A stretch of DNA of 64,000 nucleotides from Lithospermum erythrorhizon (Eukaryota; Streptophyta; Magnoliopsida; Boraginales; Boraginaceae). Location: contig JADFUC010000852.1 of assembly GCA_019722365.1 (NCBI GenBank), forward strand, positions 1,116,001-1,180,000, read 5' to 3'. The position numbers and the translations under genes are program-made. The notes below the pieces were generated by a model. It searched no databases. It was given only the letters and a program-made list of their open reading frames with translations, and was not told the DNA's origin. Of this stretch, positions 25,801-37,020 are shown piece by piece. Positions within the stretch are counted from its first letter, which is position 1. Each line of letters opens with the position of its first letter.

Positions 25801-27057
25801 GAGACATATGTTTCATAGTAATTAAATTTGAATGAATGTAGTAATATTAAAAATTAAAAATGATATAAGTTCTTTAATGCTTAGCACTTATTTTAATTAT
25901 TTTTCTTTCTTAACTATTTTAATTAATCATTGTTGTCTTCTCGATTAATAATGAAGTATTGGGTATACATTTATTATCATATAACCATTTTATCTTTCAA
26001 TTTTTTCACATAATTATTGAGAGAAAATTGATAGAAGATATATAATTATTCACATCACCATTTTTTTTAGAAGCAACTCAATACATGACCTCTGACAAAG
26101 ATAGTGGCAACATTATCTCACAAAATGATTATTTCACAATGGCGATAGTAGAGTTTCTTCAATAAACCATTAGTAGTCTAACAATAAAGGGAAAGTTATA
26201 AAATACAATTGTTCTACACACCAACAGAGATGTGTGTCAAGGTTTATACCTCCAGAATAGGTACACGGTCAGATCCAAGAATGATCACTTCCACTATCCT
26301 TGATCACATTCATTTGTTGGACTTCAACTTCTAATAGTGCAGATGTAGCATACCTCCTCTATGAGAACATGATAGATTATCGAACTCATCATTCAAATGG
26401 ATGACACTCATTGCAACGCCCAAAAATTATGAAAACTGGTTTAGCAGATATCTCGAAACATCATCCACATTATCCAACCCAGTTTATCTTCGATATTTAT
26501 AAAAGTGGTTCAAAGCATGTCTCGTAATAACAATTGGGACAACCACGGAGTAAAAGAATTTACCTTTGCACAAAGATTCAATAAGGTGTTGGCATGACTT
26601 TAATAAAATGATGTAAAACAGATCATTCTGGTCACTCGTAATGATATTGGTGTTCGTCCATTTCAATGCGACTTCATTATGTAGCCATGATCGCAATCCG
26701 GCTTTATTCGAATTATATTTGACGTATTTTTCTAGGATTGGTCGGGAATAATTATCTTGGTCCAGAATAGAACCCAATTCTTGAACTATTGTCCGAAAAT
26801 GAGGTAACTTACAGATGGAAATATGATTGAAAAGTGTAGCTGCTTATTTGTTTTGTAAAACACAGGCTTCTTTCTTTGACAGTGTTGCTTTAATACCACT
26901 ATCAGAACATTCAAATCATCCTTTTATTGCCTGTAGAAGACACTTCAATTTTTTTACTCCTACTGGATAAACATCATACCCCTCATCGTGTATCTTTTGA
27001 TTTGAGGTTGAGAAATGGGTTTGGAGTATATTCTCTAAAATGTCGAAAGCCATGGCA

Positions 27058-27218
27058 CATCACCATTATCAATAATCGTTTTGCTGCTATTATAGTTAGT
27101 GATGAATAATATTTTATTTTTTAAATTTGTAGATCTCTTTGATAAGAAGGTATTTTAAAATATTATTCATCAGTAATTATAATAATAGTAGCAAATAATA
27201 ATATTAATAATGGTGATG
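27058..27218. mobile_element. Foldback MITE with about 65-base inverted arms
   Basis: The left end CATCACCATTATCAATAATC and the reverse complement of the right end CATCACCATTATTAATATTA match, and similarity continues for about 65 bases through TTGCTGCTATTATAGTTAGT and GATGAATAATATTTTA. The middle loop is about 30 bases. Total 161 bases, no ORF. A partial relative lies at 25318. Confidence 0.8.
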
Positions 27219-27219
27219 T

Positions 27220-28640
27220 CTCTGCTTCATCTCATTGATAATGTGGAAAAGAACCGGAAGATAATATGAGAATGTAAATTTTTAATAACCATACCTTTTT
27301 TATACTCATTAATGCATTTTCTAATAAAATAATTATAAGAACATAAAAAATATCTATTTATTGATTAAAGTCAAAAAGTACAAATGTTAACAAAGTCAAA
27401 AGAGATTTCTTTACTAAATTATTCAAATTCATTGAGAAAATAACTCATGATAATTCTACATTTTATTTTTTTTATAGGAAATGATTAATAAGTCTATATT
27501 TTTTTAGGTTTCAAGTGTTCATTTTTTGAAATATTTATAAAATAACATGACAAAATGAATGAATATGATCTTAACAAGTAGTTGTAGATCTTGAATCAAT
27601 ATTAAAGTTATTAAATGGTACACATACATGTTCTTCATTATATATTAGTATATTATGTACTATTTTTTAAATTATCTATAATTGCTTTAATGTTTGAAAT
27701 ATTTATAAAACTAAATGAAAAAAATGAAAAACTATGATTTATATTAACAAGTAGTTGTATAATCTTAAATCAGTATTAAATGATTAAAATATTTATAAAT
27801 GACAAATTTAAGAGATAAATCACTAACTTTCTTCAACCCGCAAATAAATACCATAAGATAATCCCACAAGTCAAGGGTAGAATGAGTCTTGAAATAAAAT
27901 TTATCGTGAGTAGGTAAATTTTTCTTTAAATTAAGATAATTGAGGTGCCAAATTTAATAAGTAACAATTGAGATTAATGATATTTTTTACTAATTCATCT
28001 ATTTTCCCGTAGTAGACTTAATAATTAATTATTAGGTTCATTAGTAAATCATCCAGCTTTTTTTAAATGGTCAAATTTTAACAAAATATCTGCATTATAT
28101 TACATTACACAACCCTTTAGAATCATTACAATGATATCACACATGATATCTTCTTTTTGAAAACTCAACTCATACAAACCTAAGGATAATGATGGATATG
28201 GAACAATTTTGTGGGATGGATGACCCACTGTGAAGCTCCCCAAAAAAGGCACGAGTAAAGAGTAGGTAGTTTTAGCCTAAAAATCTTCCTTTGTTAAAGT
28301 CGACGGCATGGCTCATGGCGCTACTGATCAAATTCGATAACATATATATTATCCTGGTTTCATAGCGATACAAATAGTATGATACAACGTTGTTCAGAAA
28401 TACAAAGTTATGTCTAGGAGTAGGTAGTTTAGCCTAAAGTCTTCTTGAAGCCATCTTTAATTTTATGAGTCACATAAATATTCCTTTCGCAACTTTACTA
28501 ATGATGCTGGGAAATACGGTATGTTAGATCTCATAAATATATATCCGCCGAACGATTGCAACCGATTATTACATTTTGAAGTTATTGTTGGAGATTTTAT
28601 CGTATAAATGGGGTGCTTTGTACGAAAGCGCCTGCATTAT
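27220..28640. other. AT-rich intergenic DNA
   Basis: No gene seen. Two short direct repeats of GAGTAGGTAGTTTTAGCCTAAA-like text occur near 28260 and 28420, about 160 bases apart. They could be repeat debris or promoter duplication for the mTERF fragment that follows. Confidence 0.4.
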
Positions 28641-29172
28641 GATTTCCAGTGTCTATGTGGCCTACGCATCATTTTTTAGTGTCTGTTATCACCCTCAAAT
28701 TTCCTGCGCTTCCTATACTTTTTTTAGTGTCTAGGCACCCTCGACTCTCATACACCTAATTTTCATTAGTGAAATGACTATATTACCCTTAAAATACACA
28801 TTGAGTCACAATAAAATGACTATTTTGTCCCTAACACTAAAGTATAGTGAAATGACTATTTTGCCCTCCCCTTACTCTGTGCCGTAGTAGTTAGGAAGTT
28901 TCATTAAGGGCAAAATTGTCATTTCACTAAAAAGTGTATAGTGTTGCCCCCCACCCCCTACCCCGCTTCCACCTCACCCCCTACCCCCACCCCTACCTCA
29001 CGCCCCCCCACCCCCTACCCCCCATCCCCTACCCGCCTCCGCCCCCACCCCTTATCCCCACCATACTTCCCCCATCGGAGCCCATCCTATTCCCTCCAAA
29101 TCGGAACCCAACCCCCTCCCCCTCCAAAAATGTAATTCCAAGCAGAGGTACATGCCTAAAGTCTATCGAGAG
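28640..29172 (+). pseudogene. Left mTERF gene fragment: promoter and N-terminal region, + strand
   Basis: From 28660 to 28940 this matches, in inverted orientation, the sequence upstream of the right mTERF fragment (37330-37020), including TTTTTAGTGT, GTGAAATGACTAT, AAAATACACATTGA and CTAAAGTATAG. It then enters the same C-rich coding start (TATAGTGTTGCCCCCCA against TATAGTATTGCCTTCCCA), which is expanded here into CCCCTACCCC-type repeats. The start ATG of the right copy is deleted in this one. The mTERF helices themselves are not present before the retroelement begins at about 29175. Confidence 0.6.
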
Positions 29173-29177
29173 CAGCT

Positions 29178-30110
29178 GGGAAATCAATGAGAATTCGTTC
29201 CATTTATTATGCCCGCGACAATTGTGTAGCAATTCATTACTCGGGCCAAGTTATGTGATTATCGTAACTTAGTGTTCAACTTAGTAATTGTATATTACTA
29301 GTGTGGGTTCTCATGATAATTTAAGGGGTTATGAGCGATTGCTGATCTTACTATTAATTTATAATAATAGTAATTGGTCAATTATTATTATTATACAACT
29401 TACTATTATCTCGAGCTCGTAAGGTCACACACATACAAGGACGTTGAGTTATATTTCATGTATGAAATTAAAGAGAATTCATATAATTGAGAAATGTATT
29501 TCTCACTCAAGTGGTTCTAAGCATTTTATGTAGAAATATCGATTGAATGAAATAGAATCAATTAAATAGTTATTTAATTGGTTCGAGTAATTTTAGTATT
29601 TATCGAGCAACTTGAAAGATTATCGATATTGACTCATTACTATTTAATTAGCTTAATTAAATAGTTAACTTCATTAGCAACTCATTAGTGTCTTAACAAC
29701 TAATAGAGTTAACGAGTCAAGCTAATATTTCTAATCTAAGGCGACGTGGGCTTGTTTTAACTCTACCATATAAGCAAACTTTAGGTTTTTCATCATAAGT
29801 TTTGTAAAAACTTTTTCACCAAAACCCTAGTAGCTCTCTTTGGCCGAAATTTCCTCCCAAGAATTTCGGGGTTTTTCTGTTTTGTTCATCCTTGTTTACT
29901 AAAGATAGATTAGTTCTGATTCAACCCTCCCGTGTGGGATTTCAACTAGAGATATCATACGATCGAGCATTACAAACAAGGAGCCGAGGGAGCCAAATTC
30001 ACGTTGTGAATTTGAAGCGCAGGATTTTGGTGGAATTTACTCGCCGCTACTGTGTTCTCCGATCATATATTTAATTATATGTTTTTGTATTGAATGTAGT
30101 ATGCACTTTA
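29178..30110 (+). mobile_element. LTR copy A of the copia nest (diverged 3' end)
   Basis: GGAAATCAATGAGAATTCGT, CCATTTATTATGCCCGC, TTCAACTTAGTAATTGTATA, TTACTAGTGTGGGTTCTCAT and TACAACTTACTATTATCTCG are shared with copies at 33230 and 35305. The start is degraded (CTGGGAAATC instead of TGTTGGAAATC). The 3' end could not be fixed: it differs from copy C, and no TTCTAACA end was found. Right boundary approximate. Confidence 0.65.
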
Positions 30111-30754
30111 AAGATCCTCGAACTATGGATTTGCATTTATACTCCTATATCCATAGTAATTTTCTTCATGGGCATCATGAGCCAAATTAAAGTTGCTTTA
30201 CATTATTTATTTTATGCTTGTTTTGTTTTTATCAATTTTTTATTTGATTAATTCTTGTTCATATATTTAATTGATAAATATATGATGAGAATAAATCACC
30301 ATATTCTTGATTATTGATTTACACATGTGTTACAAGTTTATGATGATGTATTATCATATTTTGTTAACATGGGATTTTTGTTTTCAGAAATTAAAAAGCG
30401 ACGATGACTGATTTTGTTTCAAAACAGTTTTTGCAAACGTGTTTGGGGAGTGTAAAATTTTTGTAAAATTAAAACCTAATTTGTTCTGGAACCCAGATAG
30501 CAATGTGTAGAAGATCTCCACAAATTTCATAATTTTGGATTTTTCTATGCCTCAAAAACAATTTTGAGATTTCGACTCAAGCGACTAATAATTAAATATA
30601 AAAATTTATTTTAATGAACGACCAAAGGGGATTTGTTCAAGAAAAATTATGGAGTTTAATGTGTGTCTGGAATTCTAAATTTTAAAATTTTTAAAAGCCT
30701 CCAAACCATTCTACAAACGACAATTAAATCAAACCAGTTAAATATGGTATTATT

Positions 30755-30925
30755 GATAATCGGCCGATCACTTCCGCGACCCTACGGGCGCCGTCCGGTG
30801 TCGGATCGCGATTTTGAAAGCTCAAAATGACGGTCGGACGACTACCCTAGGCGAGCGGCGGCTGTCGACCGTAGGCCTCCATAAAATGGCTGGGTCGCCC
30901 CGAGCCCACATGACGTGGCGCCCCA
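30755..30925. other. GC-rich island inside the retroelement nest
   Basis: About 170 bases with strong G+C content (words such as CGGGCGCCGTCCGG and GGCGAGCGGCGGCTGTCGACC) stand out from AT-rich surroundings. It has no long reading frame. It is probably a piece of another retroelement. Confidence 0.4.
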
Positions 30926-31439
30926 CTTCAAAACTTAATTCGAATCTATTCCTTATTTTGGTTTCCTAAAATTATGGGACTAGTTATATTTCGCTTTTTT
31001 ATTGACATTGTCATTTTAATCAACTAATTAATTGTAATTAATTATGTGATGACAATTAATTAATTTCCTTTATATTATATCTTTTCAATTAATTTAAAAG
31101 TGATATAACAATTATGGTAACAACTTCACTACTTAATGTATTTTTAGAAAATCTTTTGTGATGAATATTTTTCTATAATATGTATACGTTAATAATTATT
31201 GGTAATAATTATTAATCGACATTATACGACACTGAGTTTATATTAATTAATTTTAATATGTGTAATACATGGATTAATTAATTTGATAATTACAAACATG
31301 CATTTAATGCCATTTAAAATATTTATTAAGTTCATTTATGTGATTTAATAAAGTGCTTTATTTTGTAACGGTGATCGAAATCTATGCATATGTGATATGA
31401 CCTATTTGAGTTAGCTTTTTCATTTTAACCGCACGTTGT

Positions 31440-32110
31440 AATGACCTTCCGAAATACATTTCTGTATTTATTTATTTACCGTTTTTACCCACAAGCTTGC
31501 AAGCCGCCTAAGATGGGTTAGTATATAAATATTGTAACAAGTGAAGATATCACATCATTTCACGCGCGATACTTCGTGGACTCGTATGGATCCGTATACA
31601 AGAGATACAAGAATTAAGACTTATGTTAGTATTTGATAAATACTTGTAATAGGTTCTAGGGGCCATATCGTATATCTTGAATGCAATATTGTTTATTTTT
31701 CATGTTGCATGTATTGCTTGGATTATGTGCTAGTATGCATGAGTAAATGAAACAAAGTAATAATAATTCACCAATTAAAATTTAAACAAAGATCAAGTTA
31801 ATTTTGTAAAAGCGCAATCAACTGCATCTAATCGTAAGACAATCGTGATGGCGGGGTGTTACAATGTTGCATTTGATATGACAATGGATCATGTCAAGTG
31901 ATTTACCAACGCCAGGCTTTCTCAGATGATCAATCCAAGTAACACTTTGGTTTAATTGGTGCTTAACCGGTTTTCTCGGAGATACAATGTCAAGTAGCAT
32001 CCTCGTAAGAGATGCTAGTGACACAAGAGTTATGTAGTTTTACATAATTGGTTGACAACCTACTATTATAACCGATTCAAAATGTAGCAAGTTGTCGTCA
32101 TTGAATTTAA
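31440..32110. mobile_element. Possible Gypsy-type LTR junction remnants
   Basis: GATGGCGGGGTGTTACAATG near 31847-31866 looks like a purine tract followed by a TGTTACA LTR start, as is common in plant Gypsy elements. No second LTR or coding domain confirms it. Confidence 0.25.
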
Positions 32111-32250
32111 GTGTAATAGGCTTCATTACTAATATATTTTGATGAGATTTGAAGTATTAGTATTTACTTTACAATTTATTTGTAAGTGTTTTAGCATGAT
32201 AGTTTATCGAAGTCCGTTATTTCATTTTACTTATTCTTGTAGAATTAATA

Positions 32251-32830
32251 TGGCTACCACTATTGCTACCCCTAGAACTCTGCTTCAAACTACATTAACT
32301 CGCTGCGTGTATGATGGTGCAAATTTTGAGACGTGGTCTCGTGAGTTGAAGGTTGTCTTCAAGTTGCACGGGATTGAATACGTCTTGTATAAAGAAATTC
32401 CTATAAGACCTTCTCTGGGACACTGATGTGTGCGTATTACCTGGAAGAAATATGAGTTGCATAAGAAGGACTCTAAACGCAAAGTGTCTTATGCTTACTC
32501 GGATGGAGCCGAAGCTCAGGCTCAGATGATGAGTATCACGTATATGACATTTATCGGAAGCTCTTGAGTGAATCGAAGGAGCGTGCAGAATATGAGAAAT
32601 ACGAGACTTTTCGTGCCCTCATTGACTGCAGGCCGAAATACGGCAGTTCTGATTGCGCACTTGAGGTAATGGATCTGGCCAAACGGTGCAGATCCTTCGG
32701 GATGCAGATAAGCCCCAAGTTAGAGTTCTTTATCACCATGAGATCTCGCTATTTATGTCTAAGTATATAAAGGCTATAGCAGTATTAAAGTGTCGATCAA
32801 GCCTCGGCCTCGATTCATAAACAAATAACC
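32251..32830 (+). mobile_element. Copia gag remnant
   Basis: Begins at ATG 32251 and reads MATTIATPRTLLQTTLTRC, then YDGANFETWSRELKVVFKLH and GIEYVLYKEIP, the usual start of a Ty1/copia gag (a 'FxGxNYxxWxxxLxxVL' pattern). The frame breaks at a stop at 32424, and the following 400 bases contain gag-like debris in other frames. Not functional. Confidence 0.75.
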
Positions 32831-32869
32831 ATTAAGCCGATAATGAGTTTTTTTGGATACGAATAAGAG

Positions 32870-33229
32870 GTCTTCCTGCTTCTACCGCCGCTATGCCTCT
32901 AATGTGTAAACGCCGCAGAAGACGTAGAAGGGCGCGGTGTCTCTCAAGAGATGACATCTCGCCACTGGTTGCAAACTCGCGGTCACCGGAAAGTCGTCCG
33001 TAGGAAATTCAATCAGATAGGAAAATGGTTTAATAAACACCAAGCCTAAAGGTGCTAGAGTGTTATTGAAGTTTGTACAACTTCTAATTTACTTCTCAGG
33101 TGCTAGACATCAAGGTTCTCATATTTGTCGTAATATGTGAACTCAAGTCAAGTAGAAGACTCGAAAGAGGGAAATGGATCTGCTGCAGGGAAACGGGGCG
33201 CCGGTTGTCAAGGCCCTCAAGAAGGGGAG
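32870..33229 (+). mobile_element. Internal retroelement debris ending in a polypurine tract
   Basis: An arginine-rich, GC-rich patch (32890-33010) is followed by sequence ending in AAGAAGGGGAG at about 33219-33229, directly before the TGTTGGAA start of LTR copy B. A purine tract at this position is the expected plus-strand primer of an LTR retrotransposon. Confidence 0.55.
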
Positions 33230-33490
33230 TGTTGGAAATCAATGAGAATCGTTCCATTTATTATGCCCGCTACTTAATAAAATTGCGTAGCAATCTCATT
33301 TACTGCTTGCTAAGTGTGATTATCGTGAATTTTTATGTTCAACTTAGTAATTGTATATTACTAGTGTGGGGTTCTCATGATAATTTAAGGGGTTATGAGC
33401 TATTGCTAGATCTTACTATTAATCGTTATAATAATAGTAATTGTCAATTATTATTATTATACAATCTTACTAGATCTTACTATATATGTA
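33230..33490 (+). mobile_element. LTR copy B (truncated)
   Basis: Starts TGTTGGAAATCAATGAGAAT and follows copies A and C to about 33480, where similarity stops in TATATATGTAGCTCAC-like text. About a quarter of the LTR length is kept. Confidence 0.8.
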
Positions 33491-33559
33491 GCTCACATAT
33501 ATGTGACACATGCTACGATCAAAATACATTATATATATGAGTTTGCATGACATTTTCTT

Positions 33560-35300
33560 GTTAATTTTAAGATGTCATTTAAGCTCGAGGTGATTGAAAT
33601 CTATAATAGATTAAATTCTATAAATAGATGTATTCCTCTTACTGACAAGGCAATCCTTCATGAGGTCTAATCCCACTAGTAAGGGCCTCATATTAATGAG
33701 TGGTTGAAGTCTATTACGTAGTAATATGATTCACCGTATGTCAGCTACAGGTCATGCGCTATGCATCAACTATGACGCAGCATGATTCCCGTGATTGGAA
33801 TTGTGAAGTTTTTACTAAAGGTATTCACGCTGATTCGAATACGCCGTAGTAGCTTTAAGAGAATAGAGGTAAATATAGTTATACGGAATGGATCGTTGTT
33901 GATTCACTTGTAAATCGAATGATAGCAACATTATGCACGCTGTACCATATGAAAGACTATTAGCCAAGAATTTCAATAATAGACTGAAGTCTAGTACGCC
34001 TTTCGGCGAGTAAAACTAAAAGGAAGCTTCTGAACTCGATTACAACTTGACCACTAACTGCTTTGTTGGTAATGTTGTTAAAATATGTTTAATAAGACGT
34101 ATGTGTTTTAACACATTTCTCGAAAGGCGTTGTAAACCCACCCGATAACCCCGAGAAATGGTTGAAAAACTCATTTTGATCATAGTCTTGCATGACTATG
34201 TTAGGATAATCTAGTCATCAATTCATTGGTCAGTAGACCGGGTCGATGAATGTAAAGACTGCTTGTAAGTAGTATTTCGGTAAAGGATGCGATTGTAATC
34301 ACTATCCTCTTGCTTTACATATCATGAAATGATCTAAGAAGTCACGAAAGCTTAAAGGATCCATGTATGGATTTAAGCACGCATCTCGAGTCGAGATCTT
34401 TCCTGATTAAACCAAGTTTGCTTTTCACCAGCTAATGAAGGAACCGAACATGGCAAAGTTTAGTGGGAGCTAGTTCATTCACTTCTCTAATGTTGGTAAT
34501 CAACAAAAACAAAGTTCCTTTGTGTTTTTTTTTCTCGATTGTTGACTAAAACTACATGAATGTGTGATTCATTCATATAGTTACTCCATTATTTATTTCA
34601 CATGCCGTTGAAATATATAATATACATGTATTGTATCCTCGATGAGTGAAAAGTTAAATCCCTAGGTTAGTCTATGCTTTCTGCAGAAAGTAACATGAAT
34701 TGTTGATTACACCTCTTCAAGCCTAGAAACACATAGATAGCCAAAAGGCCTGGGTCGACATAGTTAGGCGACAAGCATTATATGACTAACATGGTGTTTT
34801 GATTAGGTGATCAAGATTGATCACGTTAGCCTCAAGCAGGACTAGATCAATACCGTGACCGGCCGGTCCGCGATCGGGGAGCTCGGCAATTTAATCGAAA
34901 CGAATTCATGTAAGACAGGTATATCCGTGGTCCTATGATATTTGTTTAGAATTTGTGTCTCGACACCTCTAGACTCCACGATATAACTATCTGTGTTATA
35001 TGAGCTCAGACTTGACTATGACCAAACATCCGCCTTAAGCGATTATAACGCATATGTCAATACGCAGCGAGTATAACGATGATGCCATTATATCGGGAGG
35101 ATTTATCCGCCCTGATATACAAGGAAGACTTAAAATTTCACGCTTGGTACCGATTGGTTTATGGACTTCATAAATGCTTATTCAGCCTATACTCGAAAGT
35201 AAAGAAAGTTAGGTGTTTCTATGACACACTTCTTATGGTTAGCCTAATACTAGAGATCGCGCGAGCAAAGGAATCAGAAAGCAATCGCCCAAGGGCAAGC
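33560..35300 (+). mobile_element. Degenerate copia polyprotein with reverse-transcriptase trace
   Basis: At about 34345-34405 the reading KLKGSMYGFKHASRVEIFPD matches the copia RT block 'KLxKSxYGLKQASRxW..xFD' with substitutions. Before and after it stops and frameshifts break the frame. A last open stretch (35079-35405) runs into LTR copy C. The element is dead. Confidence 0.6.
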
Positions 35301-35304
35301 CAAG

Positions 35305-36307
35305 TGTTGGAAATCAATGAGAATCGATTCTTTATTGTGCCCGCTGGCGATAATTGTGTATCAATTCATTTACCTGATTGGTTAAATGTGATTGCCGGAA
35401 CTTAGTGTTCACCTTAGTAATGGTAAGATCACTAGTGTGGGTTCTCACATAATTTATAAGCATGAGCTTATGCTGTATCTTACTCATTAATCGCTATAAT
35501 AGTAATTGGTCAATTGGCTATTATTATACAACTTACTATTATCTCGAGCCTAGAAGGCCCACACATACAATGATATTCGAATAATATTTCATGAATGAAA
35601 TTAAACGAGATCTCGTATCGGTAAAACGTATTTCTCAATATTTAGTGTTATTTGTCAAATATATATGCTGATTAACATCAATTTGGCTGAATCTCTGCAA
35701 GTTTAATCAATTAAGCAATTAAGACCGATGAATAACTTGATAAGCTATTCGATATGATTCTCGTCAAGATTTTAATCGACTCAAGGCTAATTAAAACAGA
35801 ACAACTCACTAGTAACCTATTATTTAATTAGAGGCTCATAACGTCTAATTAAGTTAACGAAGTTAAACCGATTTATTAACGAAAGTCGCTTAACGAAATT
35901 TTAATTTTGGGACTTGGTATTTAAGAGGGATTAGGTTTTCATGACCATAAGAATCATAAAAACTCCACACCTCTAAAAAGAGCGCCGCTTCTTCTTGGAG
36001 AATTGGCACTTTTCTTCCAATTTTCATTTCATCCTCAAACTCTAAAGCTCAAGCTTCCTGCCTGCTTTCCCTTTAAGGCAATCTGTATGACATTTTTTTC
36101 TGGGCCAACAAGCATCGAGAGATCTTGAGGGCACCACCCGAGGCTTTTCGTGGGGATTTGGCTCAATTCGGCTCGCTGCAATGTAAGAATTCTCGTATTC
36201 ATATATTTGTATTTTATGTTTTAGATTAATTTATATCATTTTGGTGATTCCAGGATGTATTTAATTCGATGCTTATCACAAAATCTAAATTCATTGGGAT
36301 TCTAACA
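35305..36307 (+). mobile_element. LTR copy C, complete, 1003 bases
   Basis: It begins TGTTGGAAATC and ends GGGATTCTAACA, so the ends form the short inverted repeat typical of LTRs (TGTTGGAA / TTCTAACA). The first 260 bases match copies A and B. No primer-binding site follows, so it is a 3' LTR or solo LTR. The bases before it (AAGGGCAAGCCAAG) may be a decayed polypurine tract. Confidence 0.8.
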
Positions 36308-36440
36308 CCTATCCCCACCATACTTCCCCATCGGCTTCATCCTACTCCCTCCAAAATTGAACCCAACCCCTCCCCCAAAAATGTAATTCCAAGCAGAGAG
36401 GTACATGCCTGAAGTCTATCAGAGAGGTACATGCCTGATG
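36308..36440 (+). repeat. Direct repeat of the left flank of LTR copy A
   Basis: CTATCCCCACCATACTTCCC, AATGTAATTCCAAGCAGAG and GGTACATGCCTGAAGTCTAT match 29050-29170 in the same orientation. The final 20-base phrase AGAGAGGTACATGCCTGA occurs twice here. At about 120 bases it is far longer than a target-site duplication. Confidence 0.75.
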
Positions 36441-36648
36441 TCAGAATCACATTAGTACGCCATGTGTTTGGATAGTTGAATTAAACTTTTCTCTTGTCAG
36501 GTAGTCTCTGGAGGTGACAATGTCAAACCTCAAATAAGCTTGAAGAAATGTGACCTGGACTATGTTTGATGGCAGAGGAGATGCTCCAAGCCTCAAGTAC
36601 TAGGCTTTCAAAACGGGGTCTTTAGCAATTATCAACCGTAGGATTTAC

Positions 36649-37020
36649 CTATATTATCAACCCAAGATTCCTCAAAAACTCCAAAGTGGGCATCAACTGA
36701 TTTTCAACGCTACTAACCAACAACCTAGGACAACGTACAATGCATTTTCTTACATCATGAAAAGGGATTCCGACAACATTAATAAGGAAGTCAAATATGG
36801 GATAAATGTCTGAATAAGGGTCTGAAGTGAGGAGTTGAGGGTACATATAAAAAATTCTTCCTAAGGCTGAATGAGGAATGCCCATTGGAGAGGAGGAGTT
36901 CTGGACTGAGATGATTGTGGATAAGGGGTGGAGGCAGGGGTGGCTGGCGAGGAAGGATTTAAAGTATGGTGGGGATAGGTGGGGTGGAGGTGTAGGGGGT
37001 GGGAAGGCAATACTATACAT
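36649..37020 (-). pseudogene. Right mTERF-family gene fragment
   Basis: mTERF proteins are helical-repeat nucleic-acid binders that act in plastid or mitochondrial gene expression. From ATG 37020 the frame gives a proline/serine-rich targeting-like N terminus, then GIPHSALGRIFYMYPQLLTS, DIYPIFDFLINVVGIPFHDV and RKCIVRCPRLLVSSVENQLM, ending LEFLRNLGLI before a stop at 36649. These are two to three mTERF motifs. A full protein would be 300 residues or more, so the rest is lost. The upstream 300 bases are homologous to the left fragment's promoter in inverted orientation. Confidence 0.75.

Noticed and set aside
28934..29272. Proline-rich frames in the C-rich tract
   Set aside because: Low-complexity CCCCTACC repeats are open in several frames. 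The region is the degraded start of an mTERF fragment running into LTR A.
33100..33540. 146-codon frame over LTR copy B
   Set aside because: It crosses the polypurine tract and LTR boundary, so it cannot be a natural protein.
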